Part shown: piece by piece, positions 28,812 through 38,411 of the stretch
How positions within the stretch are numbered: the first letter of the stretch is position 1
Layout of the letters: each line of letters starts with the position of its first letter
Source of the DNA: Gordoniibacillus kamchatkensis
GTDB lineage: Bacteria; Bacillota; Bacilli; Paenibacillales; NBRC-103111
Assembly: GCF_000829455.1 (NCBI RefSeq)
Contig: NZ_JXAK01000045.1
Coordinates: 1 to 62,229, forward strand
Direction: 5' to 3'
Length of the DNA stretch: 62,229 nucleotides
Notes under the pieces: model-generated
What the model was told of the DNA's origin: nothing
Seen by the model: the letters and a program-made list of their open reading frames with translations, nothing else
Database searches by the model: none
Translations under genes and position numbers: made by a program

Positions 28812-29999
28812 CTAAAGCACTTGTTTTATACGTTCGAGCGCCCAGTCTAGCTGCTCCTTGGCAATCGTGAGCGGAGGCGCAAATCGGATCGTCGTTTCGT
28901 GCGTTTCTTTGCACAAAATGCCAAGCTCCTTTAATTTCTCGCAACACGGACGCGCTTTCTCGCGTAATTGGGCGCCGATGAACAAACCTCGGCCTCTCAC
29001 TTCATGAATACGCGGGCTCTCCATTTGACGCAACTGCTCGATAAAGTACTTCCCAAGCTCCAAAGAGCGCTCAACCAACCCTTCTTCCTTCAACACATCC
29101 AGAGCCGCAATCGCCACCGCGCAGCCTAGCGGATTTCCGCCAAAGGTCGACCCATGCGAACCGGGGTCAAACAATCCGAGAATGTCCTCATCGGCCGCGA
29201 CTGCCGAGATCGGGAATACGCCGCCGCCAAGCGCTTTGCCCATAATATATACGTCCGGCTTCACCGCTTCCCAATCGCAAGCGAAAAGCTTGCCCGTACG
29301 GCCAAATCCGGTCTGAATCTCATCCGCAACGAACAGTACGTTATTTTCCCTGCATAGCCGGTAGGCTTCAAATAAAAAACCTTCCCGCGGAATGACAATT
29401 CCCGCTTCGCCTTGGATCGGTTCGACAAGAAAAGCGGCAGTATTGGCGGTAATCGCTTTCTTCAATGCCTCCAGGTCTCCGTATGGAATGATCTTGAAGC
29501 CCGGGGTAAACGGACCAAAGCCTTCTCTATATTCTTCCGAAGATGAAAAGGATGTCACCGTTATCGTCCGTCCGTGAAAATTGCCTTCGCAGACGATGAT
29601 TTCCGCTCGATCCGCCGGCACTTGTTTGACCCGATAAGCCCAGCGTCTTACGGCTTTGAGTGCCGTTTCTACCGCTTCGGCCCCCGTATTCATCGGCAAT
29701 ATCATGCTTTTCCCTGTTAAATCGGACAGTTTTTCATAAAACTCGCCGAGCTTATCGTTATGAAACGCTCGCGAAGTCAATGTTACTTTATCCGCTTGAT
29801 CCTTGAGAGCTTGAATGATTTTCGGATGCCTGTGTCCGTGATTGAGCGCCGAATAAGCGCTTAACATATCCATGTAGCGGTTGCCTTCCGGATCTTCGAC
29901 CCACACGCCTTCCGCCTGCGATATGACGATTGGCAGCGGATGATAGTTATGCGCGCCGAATTTTTCCGTTTGTTCAATAATGCTGCTGGTTTTACTCAT
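28812..29999 (-). CDS. rocD: Ornithine aminotransferase
   Basis: A 395-residue PLP-dependent class III aminotransferase. The PLP lysine is in [20 protein letters not shown] (about residue 255), and RocD-like features are [36 protein letters not shown], and [17 protein letters not shown]. It converts L-ornithine and 2-oxoglutarate to glutamate-5-semialdehyde and glutamate in the cytoplasm, the step after arginase. It lies between the two arginase-family genes (17 and 30 base gaps) and is clearly in the same operon. The length and absence of a mitochondrial-type extension fit the bacterial enzyme. Intact. Confidence 0.95.
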   Translation of the reverse strand: MSKTSSIIEQTEKFGAHNYHPLPIVISQAEGVWVEDPEGNRYMDMLSAYSALNHGHRHPKIIQALKDQADKVTLTSRAFHNDKLGEFYEKLSDLTGKSMILPMNTGAEAVETALKAVRRWAYRVKQVPADRAEIIVCEGNFHGRTITVTSFSSSEEYREGFGPFTPGFKIIPYGDLEALKKAITANTAAFLVEPIQGEAGIVIPREGFLFEAYRLCRENNVLFVADEIQTGFGRTGKLFACDWEAVKPDVYIMGKALGGGVFPISAVAADEDILGLFDPGSHGSTFGGNPLGCAVAIAALDVLKEEGLVERSLELGKYFIEQLRQMESPRIHEVRGRGLFIGAQLREKARPCCEKLKELGILCKETHETTIRFAPPLTIAKEQLDWALERIKQVL

Positions 30000-30016
30000 C
30001 CTTCATTCTCCTTTGG

Positions 30017-30928
30017 CTATAAAATCCGTTCTCCGAATACAGATCCAATCAGTTCAACGGCTATCTTCGCTGTTTTATTGTGCTGATCCATCATGGGGTT
30101 CACTTCGACAAACTCGGCCGAAACGAGACAGTCGCGCTCATACAGCATCTCCATGGCCAAGTGACTTTCCCGGTACGACATGCCGCCGGATACCGGCGTT
30201 CCTACGCCCGGAGCTTCACCGGGATCCATACCGTCGAGATCGAGACTGAGGTGAACGCCGTCGGTTCCGTTCGTTACGATCTCCAGCGCCTCTTCCATGA
30301 CCTGCTTCATCCCGTTCCGGTCAATATCGTGCATCGTAAATACACGAATGCCTTTTTCTTTGAGAAACTTTCTTTCGCCCGGATCAATCGATCTGGCGCC
30401 GATAATGGCGACATTCTCGGGCCTGATTGTTTTCTCGGCGCCTCCGATGGAAGTTAGCTCATGATGGCCGTACCCAAGAGCTACCGCCAAGGACATGCCG
30501 TGAATATTGCCTGTGAACGTGGTTTCGTCCGTATTCACATCCGTATGCGCGTCAAACCAAATGACGCCAAGCTTGTTCACATGCTGCAGAACTCCTTTGA
30601 TCGTGCCGATCGCAATGCTATGATCGCCGCCAAGCACGAGCGGGAATTGACCTTTATCCATTTCATCGGCAACAACTTGGCACAACTGGCTGTTGACGTT
30701 TTTGATTTCCTTGAGATGCTTCAGTTTTTCCCCTGCTGCACAAGCTTCAATCGTTCTATTTACATGGATATCGCCTAAATCCCTAATGTGATAACCAAGA
30801 GCTTCCAATCTAGTCTGAACATGAGAGCTTCTTATCGCACTCGGACCCATGTCCACGCCTGTGCGGTCTGCTCCATACTGCAGCGGGACGCCGATTAAAG
30901 AAATCTTGTTGTTTTTAACCGCTTTCAT
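30017..30928 (-). CDS. rocF: Arginase
   Basis: A 303-residue cytoplasmic Mn2+ enzyme that hydrolyses arginine to ornithine and urea. All catalytic motifs are present: GGDHSIAIG (His103), DAHTDVNT (Asp126, His128, Asp130), GNIHGMS (His143), and SLDLDGMDP. I start at the ATG at 30928 with GAGGTG upstream; an in-frame GTG 9 bases earlier has no clear ribosome site. It is the first gene of the operon, 17 bases before rocD. Upstream is a LysR-type palindrome (31005) and the divergently separated LysR gene terminator. Bacillus rocF is sigma-54 and RocR controlled; no sigma-54 promoter motif is visible here, so control by the LysR protein is more likely. Confidence 0.95.
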   Translation of the reverse strand: MKAVKNNKISLIGVPLQYGADRTGVDMGPSAIRSSHVQTRLEALGYHIRDLGDIHVNRTIEACAAGEKLKHLKEIKNVNSQLCQVVADEMDKGQFPLVLGGDHSIAIGTIKGVLQHVNKLGVIWFDAHTDVNTDETTFTGNIHGMSLAVALGYGHHELTSIGGAEKTIRPENVAIIGARSIDPGERKFLKEKGIRVFTMHDIDRNGMKQVMEEALEIVTNGTDGVHLSLDLDGMDPGEAPGVGTPVSGGMSYRESHLAMEMLYERDCLVSAEFVEVNPMMDQHNKTAKIAVELIGSVFGERIL

Positions 30929-31004
30929 CAGACGCACCTCTTCCTGTCTCCCGTAGTACTTTCATTGTAGCATAGCGATTTTTATCAAAAAAAATTGAAT
31001 AATC

Positions 31005-31019
31005 CAATCATTACGATTG
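31005..31019 (-). promoter_or_regulatory. Candidate LysR-type box upstream of rocF
   Basis: CAATCATTACGATTG: 5-base arms CAATC/GATTG around a 5-base spacer, matching the 15-base T-N11-A design of LysR operators. It overlaps another weaker repeat ATTG-N7-CAAT. It lies 77 bases upstream of the rocF start. Confidence 0.5.
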
Positions 31020-31055
31020 AAAACCTTTATGAACGCATCCCCGGTATAACAAAAA

Positions 31056-31101
31056 TCCCCCCTTGGAATATACCGTTTAGAACGGTCATTCCTCGGGGGG
31101 A
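31056..31101 (-). terminator. Rho-independent terminator of the LysR gene
   Basis: Outer stem TCCCCCC/GGGGGGA with inner stem ACCGTT-TAG-AACGGT, followed on the minus strand by ATTTTTGTT. Starts 6 bases past the LysR stop at 31107. Confidence 0.85.
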
Positions 31102-31106
31102 CTGCC

Positions 31107-31979
31107 TTACATTTCGGTCCAAATTCGTTTCACAATCTCGGCGAACGTATGAATATTTTTCTCTTCCAATCGTTTCTTCAAAATGACCATCGACGTTTCT
31201 ATTTTGCCGGGAAATCGGTGAATTTCGGCGAGCGAACCTTTTCTTAGCTCTTCCTCGACGAGGGCAGAACCTAGCAAAGCAATCCCGGTATGATACAAAA
31301 CTGTTCGTTTAATCGTTTCATCGGTTACGCACTCGATATAATTGTGCGGGGTAATGCCGTACTCTTCCAGGCATTCATTAACAAGACGTTGAATGTTGGA
31401 CCCCGATTTATAAGTAATGAACGGATAATTTTCCATCAATATTTTCGTATCATACTTCTCATAAAGCTCCCTGGTCGTCACGAGCACGAGATCCTCCCTG
31501 CCGAGAGGAAGAGATTCCATAATCGGAGAGTTGCACGGTCCGGCGATGATGGCGAGATCGGCTTCATTCGCGGCGACCTTTTTCATCGCGTCGTTGCTGT
31601 CGCAAGAAAACAATTGCAGCTTCACCTGCGGATTTTGGGAAATATACGAATGGATGATGAGCGACAAATATTGGGTGCAATAAAATTCGGGCGCTGCCAC
31701 AGTGAGCAATCCATGGGGATTGTCCAGCTTTCGCAGTTCTTGTTCCATTTCTTCAAGCAGAGCAAACGTCCGGTCGATATACTGCTTGACCAGTTTGCCG
31801 GACGGGGTTAAAAAAGTTTTCTTGCCAACGCGATGGAACAACGTGACACCCAGCTCGCTTTCCAGCGATTGCAACTGGAACGTAATCGTCGGCTGCGTAT
31901 AGCCCAGTTGATCGGCGGCTCGGGTTAAATTCAGACAATCCGCAACAACCTGAAAGGTTTTGTATTTTCTGAAATCCAT
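31107..31979 (-). CDS. LysR-family transcriptional regulator
   Basis: A 290-residue LysR-type regulator. The winged helix-turn-helix is at residues about 1-60: LNLTRAADQLGYTQPTITFQLQSLE, with the SLESELGVTLFHR helix. The substrate-binding (type 2 PBP-like) domain covers about 90-290 and includes LAIIAGPCNSP and GIALLGSALVEEEL. It sits directly upstream of the rocF-rocD-arginase operon on the same strand, separated by a terminator, so it is most simply the regulator of arginine catabolism here. This replaces the RocR (sigma-54 activator) arrangement of Bacillus. It might also control the ArgH operon upstream; no data in the sequence decide this. Confidence 0.93.
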   Translation of the reverse strand: MDFRKYKTFQVVADCLNLTRAADQLGYTQPTITFQLQSLESELGVTLFHRVGKKTFLTPSGKLVKQYIDRTFALLEEMEQELRKLDNPHGLLTVAAPEFYCTQYLSLIIHSYISQNPQVKLQLFSCDSNDAMKKVAANEADLAIIAGPCNSPIMESLPLGREDLVLVTTRELYEKYDTKILMENYPFITYKSGSNIQRLVNECLEEYGITPHNYIECVTDETIKRTVLYHTGIALLGSALVEEELRKGSLAEIHRFPGKIETSMVILKKRLEEKNIHTFAEIVKRIWTEM

Positions 31980-32027
31980 ATCGCCTTCGCCCCTCTCATG
32001 TAAGGGATCGACCTATCTTCCGCTCTG

Positions 32028-32779
32028 TCACTTCAAACCAAAACCTTGCCCCTCGATAAATGTACGCAGATGTGCGCGCCTTGGTGCGCTTAGATACTCC
32101 GCCATTTTCGGCGTCCAGCCGCCTGTGATCCGGCCGCTGCTTCTGCGGCTGTAGTAATCGGCCATCGTCGCATCGTAGGCCTCGAGTCCCTCCATGATGC
32201 GGCCTGCATCGTACGTTTCCTCGTGCACGACAACGCGCTGCGGCAGTCTCGGTTTTTGCCAAGGCTGCTCGGCCGGATATCCCAAGCAGATGCCCATGAT
32301 CGGAATCGTATAAGCCGGCAGCTTCAACAGCGCTGCGACCCCTTCCGGGTTATTTCGGATGCCGCCGATCATCACGCCGCCAAGTCCGAACGACCTGGCA
32401 GCCAGCAATAAATTTTCCGCGGCAAGCGCCGTATCGACCGCTCCGACCAGCACGTTCTCGACTTCGTCAACTTTGAAAGAAGTGCCGTGCAGCTCGCTAA
32501 TCAATTTCAGCCGATAAAAGTCCGCACACATCACCACAAAACGGGACAACGAGCGACGTACTTCTGGCTATCGCCTTCCTCGGCGCAAAGCCGGGCAAGC
32601 TGCCGTTTCGTCTCGTCGTTCTTCACGACGACTATGCTGTAAGCCTGCAGGTTATGGGAGCTAGGGGCCCATTGCGCGGACTCGAACAGCGTCTTCAGAA
32701 TGTCATCGGAGATTGGTTCATCCGTATATGTTCGGATCGATCGATGGCTCTGCAGCAATTCGATTACTTGATTCGACAT
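32028..32779 (-). pseudogene. NfsA-type NADPH nitroreductase/flavin reductase, one frameshift
   Basis: An FMN-dependent reductase of about 249 residues. The N-terminal part (32779 to about 32545) has SHRSIRTYTDEPI and SAQWAPSSHNLQAYSIVVV; the C-terminal part (32549 to 32028) has CADFYRLKL, AARSFGLGGVMIGGIRN, PIMGICLGYPAE, and the family-typical YYSRRSSGRITGGWT end. The break is at about 32545, where a run of T (GTTTTG) seems one base short; restoring it gives CPVFVVMCADF. It is the last gene of the racemase-transporter-CE4-ArgH run (27-base gap after ArgH). NfsA-family enzymes reduce nitro, quinone or flavin substrates; its role in this pathway is unknown. Confidence 0.82.
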
Positions 32780-32806
32780 GCCCTTATCCTCCGAAACGAA
32801 TGGAAT

Positions 32807-34228
32807 CTACTGCTCCATATCTTCGTTTTGAAGCGCGTCCTCAATCCATCTGCCCATCGCCGCTGTCCGCTCTTTCGCGTTCTGAATCGCTTTCATGACC
32901 CGCTTCGTGCCCGTGCCGCCATGGACGTCACGCGCATCGACCACCGTGCGGATATCGATCGCCTCGAACACGTCAGTTCCGAACAGCTCGCTATGCGCCA
33001 CATATTCATCGAGAGTCAGACCGTTCAAGAACTTCCCTTGTTCTATACAATAGAGTACCAGCTTGCCGATCACTTCATGTGCCTGCCGGAACGGCAGCCC
33101 TTTGCGCACCAAGTAATCCGCCAAGTCCGTCGCGTTGGAGAAGTCCTCTTTCACCGTCTGCGCCAGATGCTCCCGGCGAATGACCATCGTCCGGATCATT
33201 CCTCCGAGCAAAACCACAGAGCCCTTCAGCGTATCGACGGCATCGAACATGCCTTCCTTGTCTTCCTGCAAATCTTTGTTATACGTAAGCGGCAGCCCTT
33301 TCAAAATCGTCAGCAAGCCGAACAAGTCGCCGTAAACGCGGCCCGTCTTGCCCCGCAGCAGCTCCGCCACATCCGGATTTTTTTTCTGCGGCATGATCGA
33401 AGAGCCCGTACTATACCCGTCATCCAGTTCCACGAAGCCGAATTCTTGCGACGACCACAAAATCAATTCCTCGCAGAAACGGGAAATGTGCATCATCGTG
33501 ATCGATGCCGCGCTCAGAAATTCGAGAATGAAATCGCGATCGCTCACCGCGTCCATTGAATTCTCGTAAATCCGCGCGAAGCCCAGCTCTCTTGCGACAA
33601 GCTCGCGGTCGATCGGGAACGTCGTCCCTGCCATCGCCCCGGCTCCAAGCGGCAAAATGTCGATGCGCTTCAGAACGTCTTGCAGCCGCTCTATGTCGCG
33701 GGAGAACATGCCGAAATAAGCAAGCATGTGATGCGCAAATAACACCGGCTGCGCGCGCTGCATATGGGTGTAACCCGGAATAATGACATCGATATTGGCA
33801 TCTGCGATTTCGATGAGAATCTGCTGAAGTTCTACAAGCAGCGCGATAATTTGCTTCGTTTCACGACGCAAGTACAAATGCATGTCCGTCGCGACTTGAT
33901 CGTTGCGCGAACGTCCCGTGTGCAGCTTGCCGCCAACCGGACCGATCCGCTCGATCAGATGTTTTTCGATGTTCATATGCACGTCTTCGTTCTCAACCAG
34001 GAACGGGAATCGTTCCGCTTTCACGTCGGCAAGAATAGATCGGAGTCCTTCCGCGATCCGGTCCGCATCTTGCTGCGGGATAATGCCGCAAGCGCCCAGC
34101 ATCTTCACGTGTGCCAAGGAGCCGCGAATATCATCGACGGCCAGCCGTTGATCGAAGCCGATCGACGCCGTGAACGACTCCACGAGCTTATCCGTTTGTT
34201 TGGTAAAGCGCCCACCCCATAATTTCAT
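32807..34228 (-). CDS. argH: Argininosuccinate lyase
   Basis: A 473-residue member of the aspartase/fumarase superfamily that cleaves argininosuccinate to arginine and fumarate. Residue signatures are [15 protein letters not shown] (about 101-115), [10 protein letters not shown] (His155), and [13 protein letters not shown] with the flexible-loop Ser277. It starts at the ATG at 34228, which overlaps the stop of the upstream CE4-type gene as ATGA, so translation is coupled. There is no argG beside it, and the neighbours are transport, racemase and hydrolase genes. This is unusual for a biosynthetic enzyme and points to a catabolic role. The sequence looks like true ArgH; N-substituted-aspartate lyases such as EDDS lyase are also ArgH relatives and cannot be excluded. 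Confidence 0.93.
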   Translation of the reverse strand: MKLWGGRFTKQTDKLVESFTASIGFDQRLAVDDIRGSLAHVKMLGACGIIPQQDADRIAEGLRSILADVKAERFPFLVENEDVHMNIEKHLIERIGPVGGKLHTGRSRNDQVATDMHLYLRRETKQIIALLVELQQILIEIADANIDVIIPGYTHMQRAQPVLFAHHMLAYFGMFSRDIERLQDVLKRIDILPLGAGAMAGTTFPIDRELVARELGFARIYENSMDAVSDRDFILEFLSAASITMMHISRFCEELILWSSQEFGFVELDDGYSTGSSIMPQKKNPDVAELLRGKTGRVYGDLFGLLTILKGLPLTYNKDLQEDKEGMFDAVDTLKGSVVLLGGMIRTMVIRREHLAQTVKEDFSNATDLADYLVRKGLPFRQAHEVIGKLVLYCIEQGKFLNGLTLDEYVAHSELFGTDVFEAIDIRTVVDARDVHGGTGTKRVMKAIQNAKERTAAMGRWIEDALQNEDMEQ

Positions 34229-35076
34229 CCGTTTCCGCTCCTCTTTGTTCGCCAAAACTCCGCCATTTCGCTCCCCGTGCAAAACCAGACGCCGCCCATC
34301 GTCGTCATATGGGACAGCAAATTTTCGAGCAAGGCGATGCGCCCCGGGGTGCCGATTGTTTGCGGGTCGAACTGCATCACATAATGCAAGCCAAACTTAT
34401 AATAGCCTTTGAATTCTTCTTTCCAAATGTTCAGCACTTGCGTATAGTTGGCAATCCGTCCTTGGCCCGAAGGAAAAGCCGGACTGTAGTTGAAAGCAAA
34501 GTAAGGAAAATCGTTTAACTCCCAATGAATCGGTATTTCTACCAGATCGGTAAGCTGTCCGTCGATTTGCGTCATGTAGGGTCTGTCGTCGCCGAACATG
34601 GAACTGGAATATTCGAATCCGAAATCCCGCAACAGCCTCAGCGTCTCTCGGGTCAATTCGCCTTCGGGCGCGCGAAAACCCGCCGGACGAACGCCGCATA
34701 CGTCTTCCAACGCGCGAATGCCGCGTTCGATCGCTTCGCGCTGCTCCTCTGCCGGCAGCTTGGCAAAATGCTCATGCGCGTACCCATGATGGGCGATCTC
34801 GTGTCCGCGTCTTGCGACCTCCCGCACTTTTTCCGGATATGCTTCAGCCGTGCGCCCGGGAACGAAAAACGTCGCTTTAACGCCGAAACGGTCGAATGCG
34901 TCGAGCATCCGATCAAGCCCCCGGTCCATTCCGTATTGCCCCATGGATAACGTCTTCGGACGATTGATGCTGTCGGGAGCCAAGCTCAGCCAAAAAAATT
35001 CGGCATCCAGATTAACCGTAATCATCGCCGCGCAATTCGCTTGATTCGGCCAGTTCATTGGTGAATTTACCGCCAT
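34225..35076 (-). CDS. CE4/NodB-type hydrolase (imidase/PuuE-like), variant active site
   Basis: A 283-residue polysaccharide-deacetylase-fold protein without a signal peptide. The metal histidines His97 and His101 ([11 protein letters not shown]) and metal Asp24 remain, but the usual catalytic-base position is Asn22 (TVNLDAE in place of SFDVDAE in the sister gene). Other family motifs are [24 protein letters not shown], and [15 protein letters not shown]. Cytosolic proteins of this type act on cyclic amides or imides (PuuE allantoinase, imidase) more often than on polysaccharides. Start at 35076 has GAGGAGG; the stop overlaps the argH start by 4 bases. Probably acts with its sister and ArgH on the same substrate. 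Confidence 0.85.
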   Translation of the reverse strand: MAVNSPMNWPNQANCAAMITVNLDAEFFWLSLAPDSINRPKTLSMGQYGMDRGLDRMLDAFDRFGVKATFFVPGRTAEAYPEKVREVARRGHEIAHHGYAHEHFAKLPAEEQREAIERGIRALEDVCGVRPAGFRAPEGELTRETLRLLRDFGFEYSSSMFGDDRPYMTQIDGQLTDLVEIPIHWELNDFPYFAFNYSPAFPSGQGRIANYTQVLNIWKEEFKGYYKFGLHYVMQFDPQTIGTPGRIALLENLLSHMTTMGGVWFCTGSEMAEFWRTKRSGNG

Positions 35077-35093
35077 CTGCGAACCTCCTCGTC

Positions 35094-35947
35094 CTAGTAA
35101 TGCTGACTCCACCATTCGGCAATTTGCTCGCCCGTAGCAACCAGACGTCCGGATAGCTCTTCATGTGCTGAATCAGTTTGTCCAGCATGACAATTCTCCC
35201 CGGTTTGCCGATAATTTGCGGATGCATCATCAGCACGTAGCAGAGTCCATAGCGGTAATACCCGTCGAACTCTTGCTTGAAATTATCCAGAACGTGTTCG
35301 TGACTGGATATCCGGTCTTGACCGGCAGGCTCGGCCGGGAACAGATTGTACCCGAATTGCACGTAATCGTCCAATTCCCACCGGGTCGGCACTTCGATGA
35401 ATCCGGTAGGCTCGCCGTCGATCATCGTCCGGTACGGACGGTCATCGCCCCGCATCGAGCTGGAATACAGAAACCCTTTTTCCTTCAGCAACTTCGGCGT
35501 TTCGACCGACCAGTCGCCGGACGGGGTACGGAAACCGCGTGCTTCCTTGCCGATGAGACGTCTGAAAATCTCCTGGCTCTTATCGATTATCTCTACCTGT
35601 TCGTCATACGTCTTATCGAAAAACCTTTCGTGAAAATAACCGTGGTTGCCGATCTCGTGATGCTTCTCCGCAATGGCGACAAACATGTCCGGGTATTGTT
35701 CGGCAACCCAGCTCGGCACGAAAAACGTACCCGGCAAATCGTATTGATCCAGCAGCTCGAGAATGCGGGGGACGGACCGGAGAGGGCCGTACTGGCCTAA
35801 CGTAATCGTTCTCGCAAACTCCGAACCGCCTTCATAATGCTTGTTTCCGTTGACCCAGACCGTCTCCGCGTCGACGTCAAAGCTAAGCATAACGGCGCAG
35901 CGCGCGCCGTTCGGCCATTTGATTTTCGTTTCGTTCACGCTCCGCAC
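35094..35947 (-). pseudogene. CE4/NodB-type hydrolase (imidase/PuuE-like), frameshift near the 3' end
   Basis: A protein of about 285 residues, sister to the next gene. Motifs: MLSFDVDAETVW (Asp24, Asp26), LPGTFFVPSWVAEQYPD, EIGNHGYFHERF (His102, His106), ARGFRTPSGDWSVE, and GFLYSSSMRGDDRPYR. The family is that of imidases and PuuE allantoinases, cytosolic enzymes that open cyclic amides. The observed frame runs on past a break near 35143; adding one base restores the tail ATGEQIAEWWSQHY and a TAG at 35094, 18 bases before the sister's start. The break is late, so the enzyme may still be active even if the frameshift is real. Follows the ABC ATPase gene after 8 bases. Confidence 0.85.
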
Positions 35948-35955
35948 CTGCCCCG

Positions 35956-36678
35956 TTAAATCATTTTGTTAAGGAACTGCCTGGCCCGTTCCGTCTTCGG
36001 CTGCTCGAAAAATTGTTCCGGTTTGGCATCCTCTACCAGTTTCCCTTGGTCGATAAAGCAAATACGATCCGCTACTTCGCGTGCGAACGCCATTTCATGC
36101 GTCACGAGCACCATCGTAATGCCGGTGTGCGCGAGCGACTTGATGACCTGCAGAACCTCCTTAACAAGCTCGGGGTCGAGCGCGGAAGTCGGCTCGTCGA
36201 ACAGCATCACTTCCGGCTCCATGGCCAGTGCACGCGCGATCGCCACACGCTGCTTCTGGCCTCCGGATAGACTTGACGGGTAAGCATCGACCTTTTCCTG
36301 AAGCCCTACTCTCTTCAGCAGCTCGATCGATTTTGCTTCCGCTTCGGCTTTGGACAACCCTCTCACCTTGATCGGCGCATAGGTCATGTTTTGCAAAATC
36401 GTCATATGCGGGAACAGGTTGAAATGCTGAAACACCATGCCGACATTACGGCGAATATCCGAAATTTTGGTTTTCGGATCCGTAATATCTTTTCCGTTGA
36501 TATAAACGGTGCCCTTGGTCGGCGTCTCCAGTAAATTCATGCACCGCAGCAGCGTCGATTTCCCCGACCCGGAAGGTCCGATGATCGCGACGACGTCGCC
36601 TTTGGCGATCTCCAGCGAAATATCGCGAAGGACTTCGGTTTTTCCGAAACTTTTCGAAACATGCTCCACTTTAATCAC
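35956..36678 (-). CDS. Polar amino acid ABC transporter ATPase (GlnQ-like)
   Basis: A 240-residue ATP-binding subunit. Walker A is GPSGSGKST (about residues 33-41), Q-loop at FQHFNLF, signature [15 protein letters not shown], Walker [15 protein letters not shown], and H-loop VTHEM. This is the PAAT (polar amino acid) type, GlnQ/ArtP group. I start at GTG 36678 ([12 protein letters not shown]) preceded by AAAGGAGGG; it overlaps the permease stop by a few bases. It couples ATP hydrolysis to uptake through the permease (36671-37324) and binding protein (37408-38229). The substrate is probably a polar or charged amino acid derivative, which fits argininosuccinate or a related compound only by context. 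Confidence 0.93.
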   Translation of the reverse strand: MIKVEHVSKSFGKTEVLRDISLEIAKGDVVAIIGPSGSGKSTLLRCMNLLETPTKGTVYINGKDITDPKTKISDIRRNVGMVFQHFNLFPHMTILQNMTYAPIKVRGLSKAEAEAKSIELLKRVGLQEKVDAYPSSLSGGQKQRVAIARALAMEPEVMLFDEPTSALDPELVKEVLQVIKSLAHTGITMVLVTHEMAFAREVADRICFIDQGKLVEDAKPEQFFEQPKTERARQFLNKMI

Positions 36679-37324
36679 TTCGGCGAACCCTCCTTTCAAG
36701 CCGTCTTGCGAACGTCGTCAACACCATGACGATCACGTAATAAATAACGGCTGCCAATATCAACGGTTCAAAAGCCAAGTACGTATTGCTTTGGATCACT
36801 TGCGCCCGGCGCAGTACGTCGACGACTCCGATCGTCGAGACGAGCGTCGAATCTTTCAAGAGGGCGATGCTCTCGTTCACGAGTGCGGGAAGAATATGCT
36901 TCAGCGCCTGCGGCAGCACGATGTCGAACATCATGCCGCGCTTGCTTATACCTAGCGACATGGCGGCTTCGCGCTGTCCCTTGTCGACGGCGAGAATGCC
37001 ACCGCGGATTACTTCCGAAATGTACGCCGCCGAGTTCAGGCCGAACGTAATGACCGCGGCTTGCAACGCCGGGATGCTATAACCCGTAAGCTCGGGCGTG
37101 GCGAAATAAACAAGATACAGTTGCACTAGCAGCGGCGTGCCGCGAAAAATAGACGTGTAACCGATCCCGAACCAGGCTAACGGCTTGAATTTGGAAATTT
37201 TGATGAGCGCAAGGCCGATCCCCCAAAGAAAACCCGCGATTGCGGACAACAGCGTGAACTCCAACGTGACGAGAATCCCGTTCAAAAGAAACGGAATATC
37301 CCCCGATATTTGTCCGAAGTCCAT
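36671..37324 (-). CDS. Polar amino acid ABC transporter permease
   Basis: A 217-residue membrane subunit of the PAAT transporter with about five transmembrane segments. The HisM/GlnP-type motif [24 protein letters not shown] is present (about residues 100-123). I take the ATG at 37324 ([14 protein letters not shown]) with GGGGGGTG just upstream; an ATG 63 bases earlier is unlikely because its extension is not family-like. Overlaps the ATPase start downstream and follows the binding protein by 83 bases. As there is one permease gene, it probably acts as a homodimer. Confidence 0.93.
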   Translation of the reverse strand: MDFGQISGDIPFLLNGILVTLEFTLLSAIAGFLWGIGLALIKISKFKPLAWFGIGYTSIFRGTPLLVQLYLVYFATPELTGYSIPALQAAVITFGLNSAAYISEVIRGGILAVDKGQREAAMSLGISKRGMMFDIVLPQALKHILPALVNESIALLKDSTLVSTIGVVDVLRRAQVIQSNTYLAFEPLILAAVIYYVIVMVLTTFARRLERRVRRSD

Positions 37325-37407
37325 AGACGATAGGCACCCCCCGGCATTTTTCGTTAAATTGCAAATGCGGGATGAAATATCCCGCATTTGTTGGATTTAG
37401 TGCGTTA

Positions 37408-38229
37408 TTACTGCGCGAATTGATCGCCAAGCCATTTCTTGACCAGCTCTTTCATTTGTCCGTTTTCTTGCATTTTTTTCAGCTCATTGTTGAACGGTTC
37501 CACCCACTTCGAGCCTTTCGGGAACGCGATCGCGAACGAATCTTCCGTGGGAGGCAGCAAGCTCATTTCCAGTTCCGGATTTTTCTTCAGGAATTCATGC
37601 GCTTCCGAGCCGTCGATCATGGCTGCGTCGCCGCGCTTGCTCTTCACTTCTTGAATGACGGCCGTGCTGCCGTCGATCGCGACGACGTTCGCGCCCTTGA
37701 TCGTTTTCGCGTCTTTCTCGTATGTCGTGCCGAACGGAACGATGATTTTCTTGCCTTCGAGGTCGTTCATCGTTTTGTAATTTGCGCCTTTCAGGTAGAC
37801 GATCGCATTGCGGGGCTTGAAGTAGTCAATGGAGAAATCGACGTTCTTCTTCCGCTCTTCCGTCGGCGACATGCCCGAGATGGCGAAATCGGCACGGCCG
37901 TCCTTCAGAGAACCGACGACGCTGGCGAACGGCATATCGGTAATCGTAAATTCAAAGCCCAAGTTTTTGGCGATTTGCTTAATAATATCGATATCAAGTC
38001 CGGAAAATTGTTTCGCTCCGCTCGATGTATCGACGAATTCAAACGGAGGGAATGTCGCGTTGGTTGCCATGACCAGTTTGGCGGTCGGCTTGGCCGTTCC
38101 GCCGGCAGGAGGAGTCGCTGCCGCAGGCGCGGATGAACCGCTTGGCGCCTTGCTGGTTCCGCAAGCCGCCAGCAGTACCGTCGAAAGGATTGCCACGGCC
38201 ATCCCGGTAAATCTAATCTTTTTAAACAT
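37408..38229 (-). CDS. Polar amino acid ABC transporter binding lipoprotein
   Basis: A 273-residue family-3 solute-binding protein. The signal peptide ends in lipobox LLAAC (Cys23), followed by a Ser/Pro/Ala/Gly-rich linker (about 25-50), then the SBP_bac_3 fold: VMATNATFPPFEFVD, GLDIDIIKQIAKNLG, FAISGMSPTEERKKNVDFSI, and ELVKKWLGD. It would deliver a polar amino acid or a conjugate to the transporter encoded just downstream. The aromatic and acidic motifs are similar to those of glutamine/arginine-type binders but do not fix the ligand. A 182-base gap separates it from the racemase gene and may contain an internal promoter. Confidence 0.93.
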   Translation of the reverse strand: MFKKIRFTGMAVAILSTVLLAACGTSKAPSGSSAPAAATPPAGGTAKPTAKLVMATNATFPPFEFVDTSSGAKQFSGLDIDIIKQIAKNLGFEFTITDMPFASVVGSLKDGRADFAISGMSPTEERKKNVDFSIDYFKPRNAIVYLKGANYKTMNDLEGKKIIVPFGTTYEKDAKTIKGANVVAIDGSTAVIQEVKSKRGDAAMIDGSEAHEFLKKNPELEMSLLPPTEDSFAIAFPKGSKWVEPFNNELKKMQENGQMKELVKKWLGDQFAQ

Positions 38230-38411
38230 TAATCTTGCACCCCGCTCAATTAGTTTAGTAAAAATAACATTTTACAGACAACTTGCAAATTCAAAAAAAA
38301 CAACCCTTTTTCTACTCCAGCATCATCTCCTCGATTTATCTGTTAGAGCCAAAGCTTTGTATGCGACGACGCTTCTGCATCGATCATACCGAACTCGTGT
38401 AAGGCGTCCGA

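Noticed and set aside
32807-34228. Reading ArgH as an EDDS-lyase-type enzyme
   Set aside because: The signature segments match ordinary bacterial ArgH closely; kept only as an alternative because context is not biosynthetic.
38254-38262. TTTAGTAAA upstream of the amino acid binding-protein gene, matching the set 1 operator
   Set aside because: Single copy in an AT-rich promoter region 25 kb from the LacI genes and a different pathway; likely chance.
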